Shown: positions 35,552 through 48,600 of the stretch, piece by piece
Layout of the letters: the number at the start of each line of letters is the position of its first letter
Numbering within the stretch: the first letter of the stretch is position 1
Source of the DNA: Acanthaster planci
Lineage: Eukaryota > Echinodermata > Asteroidea > Valvatida > Acanthasteridae
NCBI RefSeq assembly: GCF_001949145.1
Contig: NW_019091402.1
Location: 556,134-620,133 of the forward strand
DNA: 64,000 nucleotides
Direction of reading: 5' to 3'
The notes under the pieces: generated by a model
Told to the model about the DNA's origin: nothing
Database searches by the model: none
Seen by the model: the letters and a program-made list of their open reading frames with translations, nothing else
Program-made: the position numbers and the translations under genes

Positions 35552-35744
35552 CAGTGCTGTATATTTAAGGTTTTACTAGTGGGGGCATCAGCATTTCATG
35601 GGGGCAACAGGCTAATGTGTTTTTTTGGGGGAAAGCTTTCGTTAGCCTTGTTCAATATCCATTTATCCGTTCTTTTAGTGGGGACACCTGGGGGCACCAC
35701 GAATTTGTGGTGCCCCCAGGTGCCCCCCCCCGGCTAAACCACTG
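35552..35744. mobile_element. hAT-type non-autonomous insertion, 193 bp
   Basis: The element starts CAGTG and ends CACTG. The 8-bp flanks are GTGGTAGG (35544-35551) and GTGGTAGA (35745-35752), a seven-of-eight target-site duplication as expected for hAT transposition. The sister duplication copy reads GGATGTGGTATCAAAT...TAGACCGTT near 32567-32600 without the insert, i.e. an empty site. The right part contains a perfect 16-bp inverted repeat (35685-35700 and 35707-35722) and ends in a C run. There is no transposase. Confidence 0.85.
35685..35722. repeat. Perfect 16-bp hairpin inside the hAT element
   Basis: CACCTGGGGGCACCAC and GTGGTGCCCCCAGGTG pair perfectly around the 6-base loop GAATTT. 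It is strongly GC-rich, unlike its surroundings. Confidence 0.9.
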
Positions 35745-37150
35745 GTGGTAGACCGTTGATATTGCCTGTCAAAGGTATGCAATGTCTGCTTTTTTGCCAG
35801 AATATAATTCAATCGCTATGAATGTGAGACTGATTGAACCTGATAAAAAGTGCTTTACCATAAACTACTTTTCCTATAAATGAGACGAACAGCCTACCTG
35901 CACATTTTTCAATGTTTGCCCCAAACGTCTGAGTATTTGCGTTTTTGTAAATGTGTCATCAACATGGAACATTAAAGTTGGACTGCATAATGTTTGACAC
36001 GATAGTCCAAACAAAGTCACATAATCAAAAAACAGCCACCGTTCTACTAACCACACCAGTCGACAAGTTGGATCTGTTAAATAAATGACTATGCAGATTC
36101 AGTAACGCTGCACGTGTAAGCATAAGCCCTAATTTGTACATGAATTGTAGCGTGAGACGCCGTAAGGCATGTCAGTTTTGTCTGAGGCTGATTTCTGATT
36201 CAAAATGCACATTTCTCAGAACACAGAATTGTGCTAAGCAACGAGATTTTGCTAAGCGAGAACAGGGTATCAGCCCTACAGTAGCGTAATATATATTCAT
36301 TGGTACCCAGTGGTTTTTAGTTACCGCTAAAATTTAATCAACTTAGCACTGTTTCCTCATAGGCATTTGTGTTAGCTGGGCGCAGAGGGTCAAAGTTAGT
36401 AATGACCAAAGGCAAATGTTGTCAATGTTTGATCATCTTAGTCTCATTTCCAGTCACATTTTTAACTGTACAGTTGGGAGTTAACATAGAAATGGTTTAT
36501 GTCAAGTAGGGCACCCGACGTTCACTCGTCGAGCGGTACGCTTTCAAGGGTAACACATACAACAAAATCACTCAATCAATCAATGTTCAATATAAACTAA
36601 GAGAAAGCCAATTTTTTTAATCAATTTATTAATCTACGGTACTGTTTAGTTGTATATCTTGAGTAATAATCACTTTGGAAACAGGCTTTAAGGAACACAC
36701 GTACTGTGTTGATTTGTTTTTGGGTGTCACGTCTGTTTATCGATTACATGTACTGGGAGTAAAATCACTGGACCGAAGGTTCGTATAAAAGTTCGACTGA
36801 ACGCAATCCTTGGCGGGCTAGCCTGCTTTGAGCCACAAGGAGCATCAATCGGCTCGACCTAGCTCTACGATAGCAAAAACTAATTCAGTAACTGTCAGTC
36901 CTTTCTCGTGAAAGTGATAAGTGAGTGCGCATGGTTCGTTTAAATAATGAGTCTGCAGTGTCAGGGTTAAATCGGGCCTGCAGGTAAGTTTAGCCAGAGT
37001 TGAAGGTATTTATAACGTCACAAAGTACATTGTCCCCCTGACTTGGATAACGTTGCCGACATGTCTTTGTTCACGGTCGACTTTTGCATACACTGGGAAA
37101 GTGGCTTTGATATATGCCCCTGAAAAACATTGTTGAATAAAGATAATTAC

Positions 37151-38365
37151 TTTCAAAATGATCATTTTACACCTCTTGCCTGAGAGGTAAGGCAAGTTCG
37201 TATTTGAAGATTGGAAATTTTAGGCGATGTACTGACTAATAAATGTTGGTCGTAATATTTTTGCAGAAGAAGAAATTACTTCCGTACGTTTCAAAGGTAG
37301 CCTACGGTCATCAAGGCGGAAATTAATGTAGGAAAATTAGGAGATAATCTTTTTTCTGCTTCAATAAATTTCTTCATTCATTACACATACACAACAGAAG
37401 TAAAACTGTGCCACATAAATGATGGTGGCAGCTAGATTTTCAAAGGACAGACACTGAAATGTGGCGATACAATACGACATATACGATTTCACAAAACCAT
37501 CTCAAGTCTTAATGAATAAAGAACCACCCTCGTTCCAACTAAATTACGTAGTAAAAATTACGTCCACGTCATATGCATGTAGAAGTTAATGCGAAAACAC
37601 GAAACATTCCTACCAAATTATTTCCTATGAAGCTAACAATGATGCTCACCCGTGCAGATGAACCACAGTGGCTTTCAATCAGTTACATCATCGTCAGTGT
37701 ACTTTGTCACAAAAACCAGCATATCCGGTGACCGAGTGGAGTTGGATCCGCATACCGATCCGCACGTGGTATTTTCCAAACTACACTGCAAAACAAATAC
37801 CGTGGGAAAGCCAACATTGATTTTAGAGGGTACCTGAATCGGTAAGCTTTGAAAATAGTTAATTTGTTGTCAGCGACCTTGCCACGAAAACTTACCCTTT
37901 TGGGGCGAGTTTGTTTCATGCGATTCCAGATCGCGATCAGCGATCCATCGTGGTTTACTAACACCAAAGCCCGCTTAGTAGAGGGAGCGAATCGGCGATG
38001 GTATCACGGATCGAGATCCTTGTGAAACCAACTGGTCCTCAGTATGCGGAACTGGTGTCACGCGCACATGAGGAGGAAATTAATTGCAAACGACGTAAAC
38101 AACAATTTGGGGTAAACGGAAGTTTCAGCCATAATATGTTAACAGTTGATACGGGAGGACTGTAAAAAAGTTTGAATGATAAAAGGAGAGTTATTACATC
38201 AACGCTGGATGATTTTATTGCGCGAAGTACAACCGTTTGAATATGTAAGTACAATTATGCCGACTGGCTTTTTTAATCTTACGGGTTTACGGCTGTCATA
38301 ACATTCTGAAAACAAGACGGATCAGCCGATAGATGGATTTATTAACCCAACCATCTTTTGAACTA
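37151..38365. other. Non-coding stretch
   Basis: No gene, array or structured element is recognised. Confidence 0.4.
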
Positions 38366-38641
38366 AAAAGCCAGGCCGTATATGCACGGGCGTCTCCATG
38401 CAAGGGAGTAAGATTTTTGCAAGGGGGGGGACCACTTTTCGACATGCAGGTAAACAAGATAAACCTGGCGACAGATGAGGATTTGTAATTTATGGTAACC
38501 CATTAAAGAGTAGAGGGGCGATATTTTTTAAATCAAATCCTTGACTTTCATCCCATTTCCTCTCTTATTCCTATTTACTTTTTTCCGGGGGAGGAGTGCC
38601 CCCTCTTGCCCTCCCATCGCGACGCCCATGGCCGTATGCAG
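38366..38641. mobile_element. Possible DNA-transposon remnant
   Basis: The left end carries ATGCACGGGCGTCTCCATGC and G runs. The right end carries GCGACGCCCATGGCCGTATG preceded by CTTGCCCTCCCAT. When complemented, GGGCGTC and flanking words align, suggesting eroded inverted ends of about 30 bp on a 276-bp element. Mismatches are many, so confidence is modest. Confidence 0.4.
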
Positions 38642-40374
38642 TTTTCTGATTTGGATATCGCTAGATGACCGTCATCAAAGTTACTGGGTAGGAACTATAG
38701 AAGTTCTAAGAATGCTAAAATTGAAATGCATGTTTTGTGAATATTCATTATTTTCATTCTAATAACGTATTACTGCAACGACATGTCCGGATAGAATCTT
38801 TTAAGTACGCTCACATGGAGGGATCTGTTATATGCACTCCCGTGTCACCTGCCCCGGGTGGACGAGCTAATATTTACATACAAGCAATAATAGGCCTATA
38901 TAACCTTTATCCAAAAAGGGTTGGGTTATTTTAGACCTTCTCACAGCATACGGGTGGATTCCACCACCCCCCGAATACTTCCCTCCATTTAAAAACTTAG
39001 ATGTTGCGCTGTCTGTAGACATTTGTATGTTTTCAATTATTTCGTTTCACAAAAGATTTTTAAAAGCTTTCATCGTGTTTTGCGTGGACAGCTATAGCAT
39101 TTGTAAATGACATATAAAATGTTATACGGAAAATGTATTCAGTCACTCTGGAATAATATGTTTTCACAACATTATTTTATTTCAAGATTTTTATTTTATT
39201 TTATTTTTTTTATTGAACATTTTTAAAACATTATGTACTCGCTGGATACTTTCAAGATTTATTTTGGTTGGTGTGACCTCCGACCAAAATGCGATCGATC
39301 TTTCTTTCAGTTAAATATATTCCTAACAAGTTACTACAGTAGTTCAAGTGGTTTTGAGGGAGGTGGGAAGTGCGTAGGTTTGCTTTCGCTATTATTCAGG
39401 CCAGCTTGTAAGCTAACCACTGATGTGGGTTTTTTTATTTGAAAATCCAACTGTAGTGTCGCTTTAACCAATTTCAAAGCACGTAGAAGTCAATAAAAAC
39501 ATTTGCCTCCTGGGCGCCTCGGCCGATTTGAGATCGACTTGAACCAGAAAAAGGATAAAGTTACGGCGGTGTGCAGGAGTCGTAATTTTGGCTGGGCACG
39601 CTGTGGTGATTTCGACAGCGATTCTTCTCTCGTTCGAAATTATTATTTGTGCTCTTCAAATTGCAAAAATCTCAGGAGGCCTAGCGCGTGCTCCCACTCA
39701 CAATCGCCCCTATTTACGATCGCTGACAAAACTAACAGACAGTCTGTTTGCAAAATGTACCAATATGCAGTCCTTTAGGACAAAATTGTTTCTCCCGGGT
39801 TCGAAGACAAATATTTCAAAACTTCAAAACAAAACGAAATTCAAAGCATCAAAAACTTCTTGTGTGGAACTCCAAAGAGGATGAAAAATGAATAACATTC
39901 TCTTTGTGACAAAGAGCAAAAGTAAATACAGAGTTATCCAGCAAGTACGTCATTTGTCAATCTTAATATTATACAGGTACGATATTCAGGCTGCTGCCTT
40001 TAAAAGAATCTTTCCTTTTTTTCGTGGTAACTATTAAGTGCGCTATTGGAAAAAAAAGAGTGTTGTCACATCGAGGTCTGCTCATTTTCAAGGGATGAGT
40101 TTTTGGGACATTTTATACAACAAAGCTGGGCACTTACTGCTATTAACTTTTTGTACAGTAAATTCCCTAAAGACGTTTAACGACGCCATTTCGAGTTTTA
40201 ATCCACTCGTTTGGGGTGTCCCTTGGAAATTGAACTGTTGTTTGCGGCTGTTGCATAATGGCCACAGATTACTGTCGAGTCATAGGACCCTGCGCCGAAA
40301 TGAAGCTTGGTCTTCCGGAAACCTGCGAAGGGATGATGCATAGGAGGGGAATTGCTTCCTTTTTCCAAGAGGAA
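38642..40374. other. Non-coding stretch
   Basis: An ATTTT-rich run lies at about 39178-39212. Overlapping frames at 39503-39884 on + are unrecognised. No gene is supported. Confidence 0.4.
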
Positions 40375-40616
40375 CACTGTAAAAAATGCTGGGTATTTTT
40401 TTGCCCAACGTGTTAAAGGCACCAGGTGAATCGCTTAAAGAAAGATCAAAACGCTGGGTAAAAAAATGCTTCTAAAAATAACATTTTCTACAACTTTTGG
40501 GTAAAATGAGACAAGTTTTAGGAGAAAATCAACGCTGTTGGGTGATCTGTTTGTCCAACAGTAAATTCACCTGGTATACCTAACGCTGGGAAAAAACGCC
40601 CTGCGTTTTCACAGTG
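40375..40616. mobile_element. 242-bp MITE with CACTGTAAAAA ends
   Basis: The left arm begins CACTGTAAAAAATGCTGGG and reaches CACCAGGTGAAT. The right arm, read as complement, begins CACTGTGAAAACGCAGGGC and also reaches ACCAGGTGAAT, so imperfect inverted ends run about 55 bp. Words of the CTGGGTAAAAAA type recur inside. Flanking 8-mers AAGAGGAA and ACGAGCTT match only partly, so no target duplication is claimed. Confidence 0.75.
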
Positions 40617-42544
40617 ACGAGCTTCTATGTATTAGAGCTGATTCCGTCGTCTTGTATTCCACACGGATTACAGACATTTTTTGTCACACACTTTTTCCTC
40701 TTCGAAACGATTTTCATGCGAATCGGTGAAACAAAAAAACATTGTTTAGCGTTACCACATCGATGATGACTTACCCTTTTCACACTGATAAATCATCAAC
40801 TAAACAAAGACATGAAGGTGTCGAGGAATTGCCTGATCAGCTCGAAAAGGAACCTTCTGTGCTCATGTTTTATTTCCCTTCATCGAAACACGGGAGTACT
40901 GCAAGTATTTTTCCGGATGTGCCGGTTTTTCTAAGAGAAAAGCTACTAAATAATCCGCCGGTCTTGATTATTTCTGCAGCACCGACTGTTTTAATCTCTT
41001 CGAAGTTGCGATACACTAAAATGAAAATCCTTAATTTGGAACACATCTGGGGTGCCAATGGTTAGCGGCTATGGCTTGAGGAAAATAAGTCTATATGGCT
41101 TTCATGGTGCCATATTTGTTAAGTATAGGAATAGGAAAATTTCACAGTTTATGACCAGAGTTAGAAGGGAAATGCAGATGTTGTATACAAGCGTGTTTAC
41201 CGGTTAATTAATCAACCATCCACATGCTGGTGTAAAGACAAAGAAATTGTGTATTTGTGAGGTGTCTGATTGCGCCAATTTACTTTCCGCGATTTGTATT
41301 TCTAGGAACATACGTCTGATGTAGAATGTTTTGTACTTTATTAGCGAAGTACCATCCACAAGACTCTCTTGGGTCATTTCAATTTTTATTAAAAGACAAA
41401 AAAGACGATACCCACCCACCCCCAAAAATACAAGAAATCTGTAAGAATAATATGGTCATTTTTTTTCAAAAGCGTTTGTAAATAAGACGTGAACAAAATG
41501 ATGTTTGTATACATTCCCAACGTTACAGCATGACGGTTTACATCAGTCGCGTGGACGACAAATCATACACCCGGGGGTAGCATTTTAACATTCTGTTAAT
41601 ATAACGAATGTTCTAATAATTCTTTACGGCGTTGTCTATACACAAAGTGTCATGTAAACTGCCTCTATATTAATGTATCTGGTAGTCAGACAAATTGATG
41701 TTCGGAAATGGTGTTCCATCTCTCTCGATGTGAACCTTTGTAATGCCGTGTATCAGATTTGCATTTCAAAGAGACAGAGGAAAGGGAGCCTTTCAAAAGA
41801 AGTACACTAACCTCAGCAGTTTATTTAACCAAGACAACCTGATTTATTCGGGTTTTTTTTTTCGAGAGAAAGTACACTGAACGCGCTAGCGTATATTTAA
41901 CAGCCTTCTGCTATCCCCGACGGACGAGTTTAGTTCCAAGCATGGGATGCTGTAATTACTGATTGCTCAGAATACAGCGCACATTGAGTGCGTCAGCAAG
42001 GCCCGACGGAATCACGTATTCACGACACTTGATGTCTATGTGATCTATGTGAAAAGTGCTAAGTCAACTAAGAGCCTGACCATAACGAGAGGGTTGCAAT
42101 TTACATAAAAAAGCTTTCCATCTTATACTGACCAAGGTATCACGTTATTCCGATGACAGATTCTGGACTTTATAATCACAAAAAATACAAAATATGTTCC
42201 AGCTTGAACATCTTAATTAACTTGCAGGGTAGCCTGCCGAATAATTAATTACGAAACTTTGAAATTGGTATTTAATAGCAATCGTTTTGTACCACGGATA
42301 TGAGGCCTAACCACGTTTTGTTTTTACTTACCCGTACATTGGTATGCCTAGCATATGGTGCACTGACATATGGACAAGCACGTTGATGACATTTTGATTT
42401 TTTTCTGTTGGAAATAATTTTCTGTATCTTTGATGATTCTGATTCAACATTGCCAGTTTCATCTTCGAAAGAAGATTTAAACAAAAACGTAAGCCTCTAA
42501 CATCCCTTCTGCTACGAGGCCCGAGCTCGAACAAGAAAGGCACT
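40617..42544. other. Non-coding stretch
   Basis: A 107-codon open frame at 40742-41065 (+) has no recognisable domain. No other feature is supported. Confidence 0.4.
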
Positions 42545-42668
42545 TCATCGCTGGTTCACAAGCTAGTATGAAATGCATGCGTTACAGTCGCATTGCTACC
42601 AACAAAATGAGCACCCCGACCAACATGGCTCTTTTCAACCGATGAGAGGGTGCTTTTGCTCTAGGCGC
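42545..42668. repeat. Dispersed repeat family 2, copy 2
   Basis: Shares CATCGCTGGTTCACA, GAAATGCATGCGTTACAGTC, CTACCAACAAAATGAGCA and ACATGGCTCTTTTCAACCGA with 62055-62176, and the left part with 27240-27335. The right end is marked by GAGGGTGCTTTTGCTCTA. I find no inverted ends. Its class is unknown. Confidence 0.65.
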
Positions 42669-45600
42669 TAAGCTCTGACCAAGTATTGGCAGTTTTGTCA
42701 CGCTGGGTTAAGGCAAATCCCTGTAAAGTTTACGTTTTCCTCATGGACATGGTCACACAAAAAATATAGTAATTTTAATGCATAGGGTAGATCAGTGGCG
42801 ATAATTAATTTGGAGCTTTATCAACACTAATAATTCAAGAAATCACAGTAATATTCATAGCAGGTGACACAGGCCAATAAATTAATCCAAAGTACTTATG
42901 TTTTTTAAGTCAGAAGCTGACTGTGTTTTTTTTTACATTCTGCAGTCTGCGGTGCTCTAGCGATAGACCATAACCAAAGGCAGAAACCGTTAAAGCGATG
43001 AGAGATTGAATGATCCCGTAAACATGACCACTGGTTATATGAAAATTCGCTTGCAAACCGCTATATAGGTGTCCCCTAAGTGGCACTACGCCTCACACAT
43101 GAGCTGGTCAGATTTTAGATATGCAATTTGTGCTCATCGGAAATGTAAGACTTGCAATCAAGGGAATAGACTTTATTCACGAGTTGACCATATTAATTAA
43201 TGCATGGTAAATTCGTCGCATTGGGAACTGGAGCGTAGAAATGAAGGCAATAAAAGAAAAGTTTCATTACAGATCAGTACACTAAGTTGAATAATTAAAA
43301 TAAAATAGTATTAAAAGTACCTCAGTGTTTGACGCCAAAAATAAATTCTTGACAGAAAGGCTTCTTTTAAGAACGCTTGTCAAAAAAATTGCCTGGCAGA
43401 AACATATTCAGGGAACAAGATCAGAAATGGATCTCTCGTGAATATTGTCGTTGCAGAGTGATGATTACGACAGAAGGTGACCGATATTGGCCCGACCTTA
43501 CGCTCATAAACAACCATTAACTCACCCACGCCCTGGCAGGTGTCAACGAAGAAATGGGAGCGTCAAACTCTCCAAGTATGCATCAATTAATTGTGTAATT
43601 GATATGATACATAGAGAGGAATCCCAAAGCGAACAGAAAGCTTTCAGGGAAGTAATCTTTTCGAAGACTCTGAGAGAGAGAAAAAAAATCCCAGAAAGGT
43701 GGGAACTTATTCATGGTTTGATGAAGAGATAGTAAGTTGAATATCTGGCATTCTGATCCAGGTTGATTTACGTTCCAGAAATCGTGAGTTGTAGCGACCC
43801 TGAGACTGAGACGAGCAATCGCGTCCATCTTTCACAAGCACCTGATCTGACTACCCAGCGATGTTAATAAACGAGGCTTTTACAGGAAAATGCCAATATT
43901 CGGAACGTGGAAGTAATATATTATCGTATTCTGTGTGTGACACGGGTGTCATGCTAAGAAGTGAGGCTCAAGTGAGTGGGTTTTTTTCCTGGAACAAAAT
44001 AATCTTCAAGGCTGCAAATTCAGGCACTCAACACTACGCAATCTATTTCGAACGGACTCCGCTTTTCCTTCTTGTGTGCCCACCACCTAACATAACGATG
44101 CAGAAGTTGTTAGGTAGTTAAGATGTCTATCATAATATACAACCGGCATGCTTTGAACAGTGGCATTTTGATCGGATGTTCAAATGCTTTTCTCGAGTAA
44201 TTCTAATTTAATTTTCACGATACGCGAGGTGAATTTTTAGGACGGCGCTGTCTGTCTAGGCCTGTACAAACGTATACGGGAAAGTGTCTCACGAATTTGT
44301 TAGTAGAGATTGCTTAGCGTTGGGAAATCTCCATGTAAACTGTCACGACATACAATGCTTATAGATTGCGTTGAAACAGCTTCAACTCTTAAAATAAAAA
44401 AGAGCCCTAACCTATTGCTAAGGCTAAATAAAAACTGGCATGTGGTTATCCACACGTTGAGAACCAAGCACTAGCTTGCTGAAGTCTTTTGCCCCAGCAT
44501 TCGGACTGTTGGGTTGCGCGCAACATCGGTCGGCATCTCTTGTTAACTTGAACAAAAAGAGCTGTGAAAATCTTGAAGTTGAAGGCAGCTGCATCTCAAA
44601 TATTTGTAAATTGAGAGGAAACTCGCACCCAGACGCCACAGCATGACACGTTCAATTGCAAATACTCAACTCGAAAATATGAAGAGGTGGAGGCAAGTTG
44701 AGTAATGGACTTCGTTAGCCGAGTGGAGAACGTTTCCTTTGTACAAAATTGTAACTTGCTCTCTGGAAAAACGGGTGAACAGTTGCACTAGGTGCTGTTT
44801 GTGAAATAGGCTAGTGCAAGGGAGTAGGCCTTTCTTGTATCGAGAAGAAGAAAAGAACTGATCTTTGTCATTAATGCTTTTTTTGAAGGTTTGCGTCTAT
44901 TCCATTTAAGACCTTAGTGTATCTAGGGGGTTTCACATGCCTCAAACCTAGGTTCAAGGTGTATTACTCACAGAGAATCTCGTTGAATTTGGCAAGGCAA
45001 GAGCTTGTTCCATTAAAAAGAAGATGAACATTTAGGCCTACAAAAGACTATTTTATAAGCTTCGTGAAACAAACTTAAACAATCGGTATGAATTGACATA
45101 CCGAGGACAGTTTTAAGTCACGAGACAATTGAATTTGGAGAATTGATCTTTGGGAATACATTGTCTCTGAGAGGAGACTAACTGAGTATCTTTAAAGCAA
45201 AATAGTGGCAATTAGCCAGCAGTATTACTGCCCAGTGGGTTTTCGAATTCATCACCTTATCCACGGATGATTAATTTTCTTGTGATTTTCCCCTTTTAGT
45301 TCTCAAGTGGTGCTCAAAGATAACGTATGTCTCCCGTCCAAGTACAATACCCTTAACAAATGTAATTACTAAAGAGGCAATCAAGACCGGTAGTTTATTC
45401 AAAAAATGGCCTTTTGTCTGACGCACACGGGCGCAGCCATCGACAATAGTCCTTTTCGATGGCTGAGGACAGTGCCATAACAGGGCTTTTATGTTCTGTG
45501 GTGCCTGCTGGCTGTAGGCGAATAGTAAGGCTATATCTACCAGTTTGGTAATAAAACGTACGTTTCCATGCCGTACAGAATTATGTTAAGTGTATACTCA

Positions 45601-48600
45601 GGTGAGCGTGTGGCAAAACAGGGGATCGACAAAGCAACTAACACCCCAACGACAATACAACCGTTGTTGAATTTTTGAAGTCTTGTACAAGGAAAAGGGC
45701 TCAGGTGAGTCACAGCCTAAACTAAATTACGCCTTTAAGTTCATTATAAGATAGACTCTGTGTTGAAGGCTCGCGTTTCATGGCGTTGATTGGCCTATGT
45801 TTGCATGCAGGATTGCCATGTTGATGGACCATTCGCAAATTGGTGCTTTTCCTTCACGTCTCGCCAACTTAATTTCCCATAAAACAACTGTTTTCAGTAA
45901 TAAATGTACGTTTGTTGCTGGAAGTCCCGGCGCATACAATGTAAAGAACATCAACCTTCTGAGTCTCTGGGCGGCTTGACCGTGGAGTAGGGAGAGAGTG
46001 GTAGTTGTATGCGCGCGCAAACCGCCAGGCATTAAAGGCACTTCTCACGTCGTTGTAAACTTGAGCAAAGTACAATTCATTGTGCCTTGGCTTGACAATT
46101 TGTCAAGCTTCTTGGCTTTAGACTCTTCGATGGCAAAGATGGATTGCAACACATCAGCATCTATCCTCCAACATTGACGCAGAAACCACGATGGCATAAA
46201 CGAAGCAAAATGTTCTCCCCGTGTATGACCTCATATTTTTTTTCTATTTTTAACGAGGTTGGCCATCTGCGATAGATTGACTGTAAAACTGGAATTCGTC
46301 CCTAGTCACGCACAAGCGTGTCAGAGAAAATTATGAAAGAAAGCGTTTTTGATTAAAGCAATAAATTACCGATTTTAAGTGCCCAAGGGCTGCTGGTTGT
46401 TGATCAACAGGCGGCGAAAATGTTTTTAAGCCGCTGCGAAATGATATCCGTTTTCGTAATTCAGCCACTTTGGAGAGTGTAGTGCTTTGATTAGAAGGTT
46501 GGCAAATCTTGAGAGCCAGGTCGGTTGCGTCAGACGTTTTTAATGAAGAGGATAAAATGTCAGGTTAACTAAACTTTGGATTTGTTTTGCACGGTGGGGG
46601 ACCGTCCGTGCCACTGGTGTGAAAAGTAATTACCAGACTACGAGCATGCCCACTACTGTTTGTTAGGGGAACCTTCGCCCATCTGGGATGCTTCCGTTAA
46701 ACACAAATGGCTAATGTCGCTGTCTTTTTATGCGCATCCAGTGTAACCAGTGTAGCTTTGCCTATCTTTCAAGCAAAGCTCGCAGGAAAAAACTGGGGAA
46801 TGCAATGGATTGGACCGATTGGCATGGTGTCATATTGGCGATATCGTTAAGTCACCAATCCTGAGGGGCCAATCTTCATGCCGTCACATGAATGTACAAT
46901 GTAAGAGCTTGCGTTTTTCAGGCCTCAGAAAGGCTTTGATTAAAACGGCAGACATTAATGACAAACATTAACCAATTTATGGACTACGTCTAAACTATAG
47001 AAGCATTGTGAAATTCATGTTCACATGCACGGTACACAAAGGGAGATGGAACAGACTCGCTTCAAAAGTTGATGTGCACATCGCAGCGGTGCGCGTTCAT
47101 CGTTCTTTTGCTCCGCGTAATGCCTGCCTCTAAGGACTCGTTGCTGCCATGTCGCGTAAACGAAAAGATATGCAAAAGGTATATTGTGGGGTTGTGTAGT
47201 GTTGCGTTGTGCCGTGTATTGTGGTATTTTGTTGTGGTGTGATTTTTTGTATTAAAGCAAACTATTTGATCTCAGAGCAGGTTTACATTGCACCTTGCTC
47301 CATTTAGAACGGTTTTAAATAACTGTTTAATCCAAACCCCAAGGGTGTATGTAAAATCATATTGAAACTGGGGAATTGAGGACTGTCAGGATTAATAAAT
47401 GTACACAATTTATTCAAAGGCACTTAAACTGATTGACGAAAACAGAAATTTGTATGGCAATTTTAAGCTCTGAACAGCGTTTGTACGTTGATGTGAAAAC
47501 CAATCATATCAGGAGCTCTTGACCAATCAGAAACATCCTAGTGTCGAGGAAGCCACATGAAATGTATTAGAAAGACGTGAAAAATGAAAGGAAAATCTGC
47601 ACCAGAATAAAAGGGGTATTTATTATAGATATATTAAGCGTGATTCTACTGCTCTTGTTAATATATGCCGGCTTTTATAAGTGCAAATGTAAATGTTATT
47701 TGTTTTTAATTCACGAATGCTTAATGCTTAAGAGTTTTTGATTATGGCCGGCTGAAACTTTTTAAATCGTCGCTCGGTGTTTCAAATTATGTGGGTAATT
47801 ATTTCTAAACACCACACTTCTTATGTGGCTGCAAAAAATGAAAGCTTCCAGTTGCTTCCTATGCACAGATTTAATTCGGTTAACTTCCCCCTCTATAGCA
47901 CCACCTGTACTGGACAAATAACTTAAAGGCAGATACATTTTTCTTCGGGCAGTACCAAGGAATCGTGTTTCCAGATCATATAAATACCTTGTGGCCAACA
48001 ATTACAACAAGTAAATGCGCTTTTGCATAAACACCAGCTGCTCCCGAGGCTTGTTATTACGAGATATTGCATCATTTGCAGTATAGTCCTATGGACTGAA
48101 CCGTCCGACAAATTATTCTCAAGGGTGCAGCGTTTATTCTTCTCGTGTACTATTCCATCACCTTTAAGTAATTTAGTGTGTTGGTCAAATTAACTGAGCA
48201 GCAATTCCGTCGGTCAAACTGTCATTGAGTAGTTAGTCTATTGACCGAAACAGGTCTTTGATGAGTGTGCTGCATGGCAATAGTTTCCTTTCGCTTTCCC
48301 ATTTATATACACCAGTACCAGAACTTATTTTAGACATTTTAGAACTCCTTTCAATTTCACATCCAGCAACGGAGTATTTTGGTGGAGACGGGTTATGAGG
48401 GGCAGCCTGCAAGTGCGGCGGACCACATCTTCCATGAAAATTAGGGCGGAAACTCACTCCCGCCCCGCGTAACTTTAATATCGCTAACGAAATAATTCAT
48501 GGGCGTGAAAGACATACGTGAATCATTCATTGTGTAAGCACCTGAGGCTTAAGTAGAAACGGTCTTGATCAAACATCAAAGGCATTCATTACGCTGTGAT

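Larger units (their letters stand above)
35154..37150. repeat. Old tandem duplication, copy 2
   Basis: The partner of 32160-34810. It carries the 193-bp hAT-type insertion at 35552-35744, lacks the 293-bp internal duplication, and lacks the roughly 250-bp block at 33660-33920. Colinear anchor words continue to about 37150 (GAAAAACATTGTTGAATAAA versus the matching word ending at about 34800). No gene is recognised. Confidence 0.8.

Noticed and set aside
40742-41065. 107-codon + frame
   Set aside because: No recognisable domain. Composition resembles surrounding DNA.
45434-45465. 10-bp perfect stem CAGCCATCGA/TCGATGGCTG
   Set aside because: Too short for a pre-miRNA and expected by chance at this scale.
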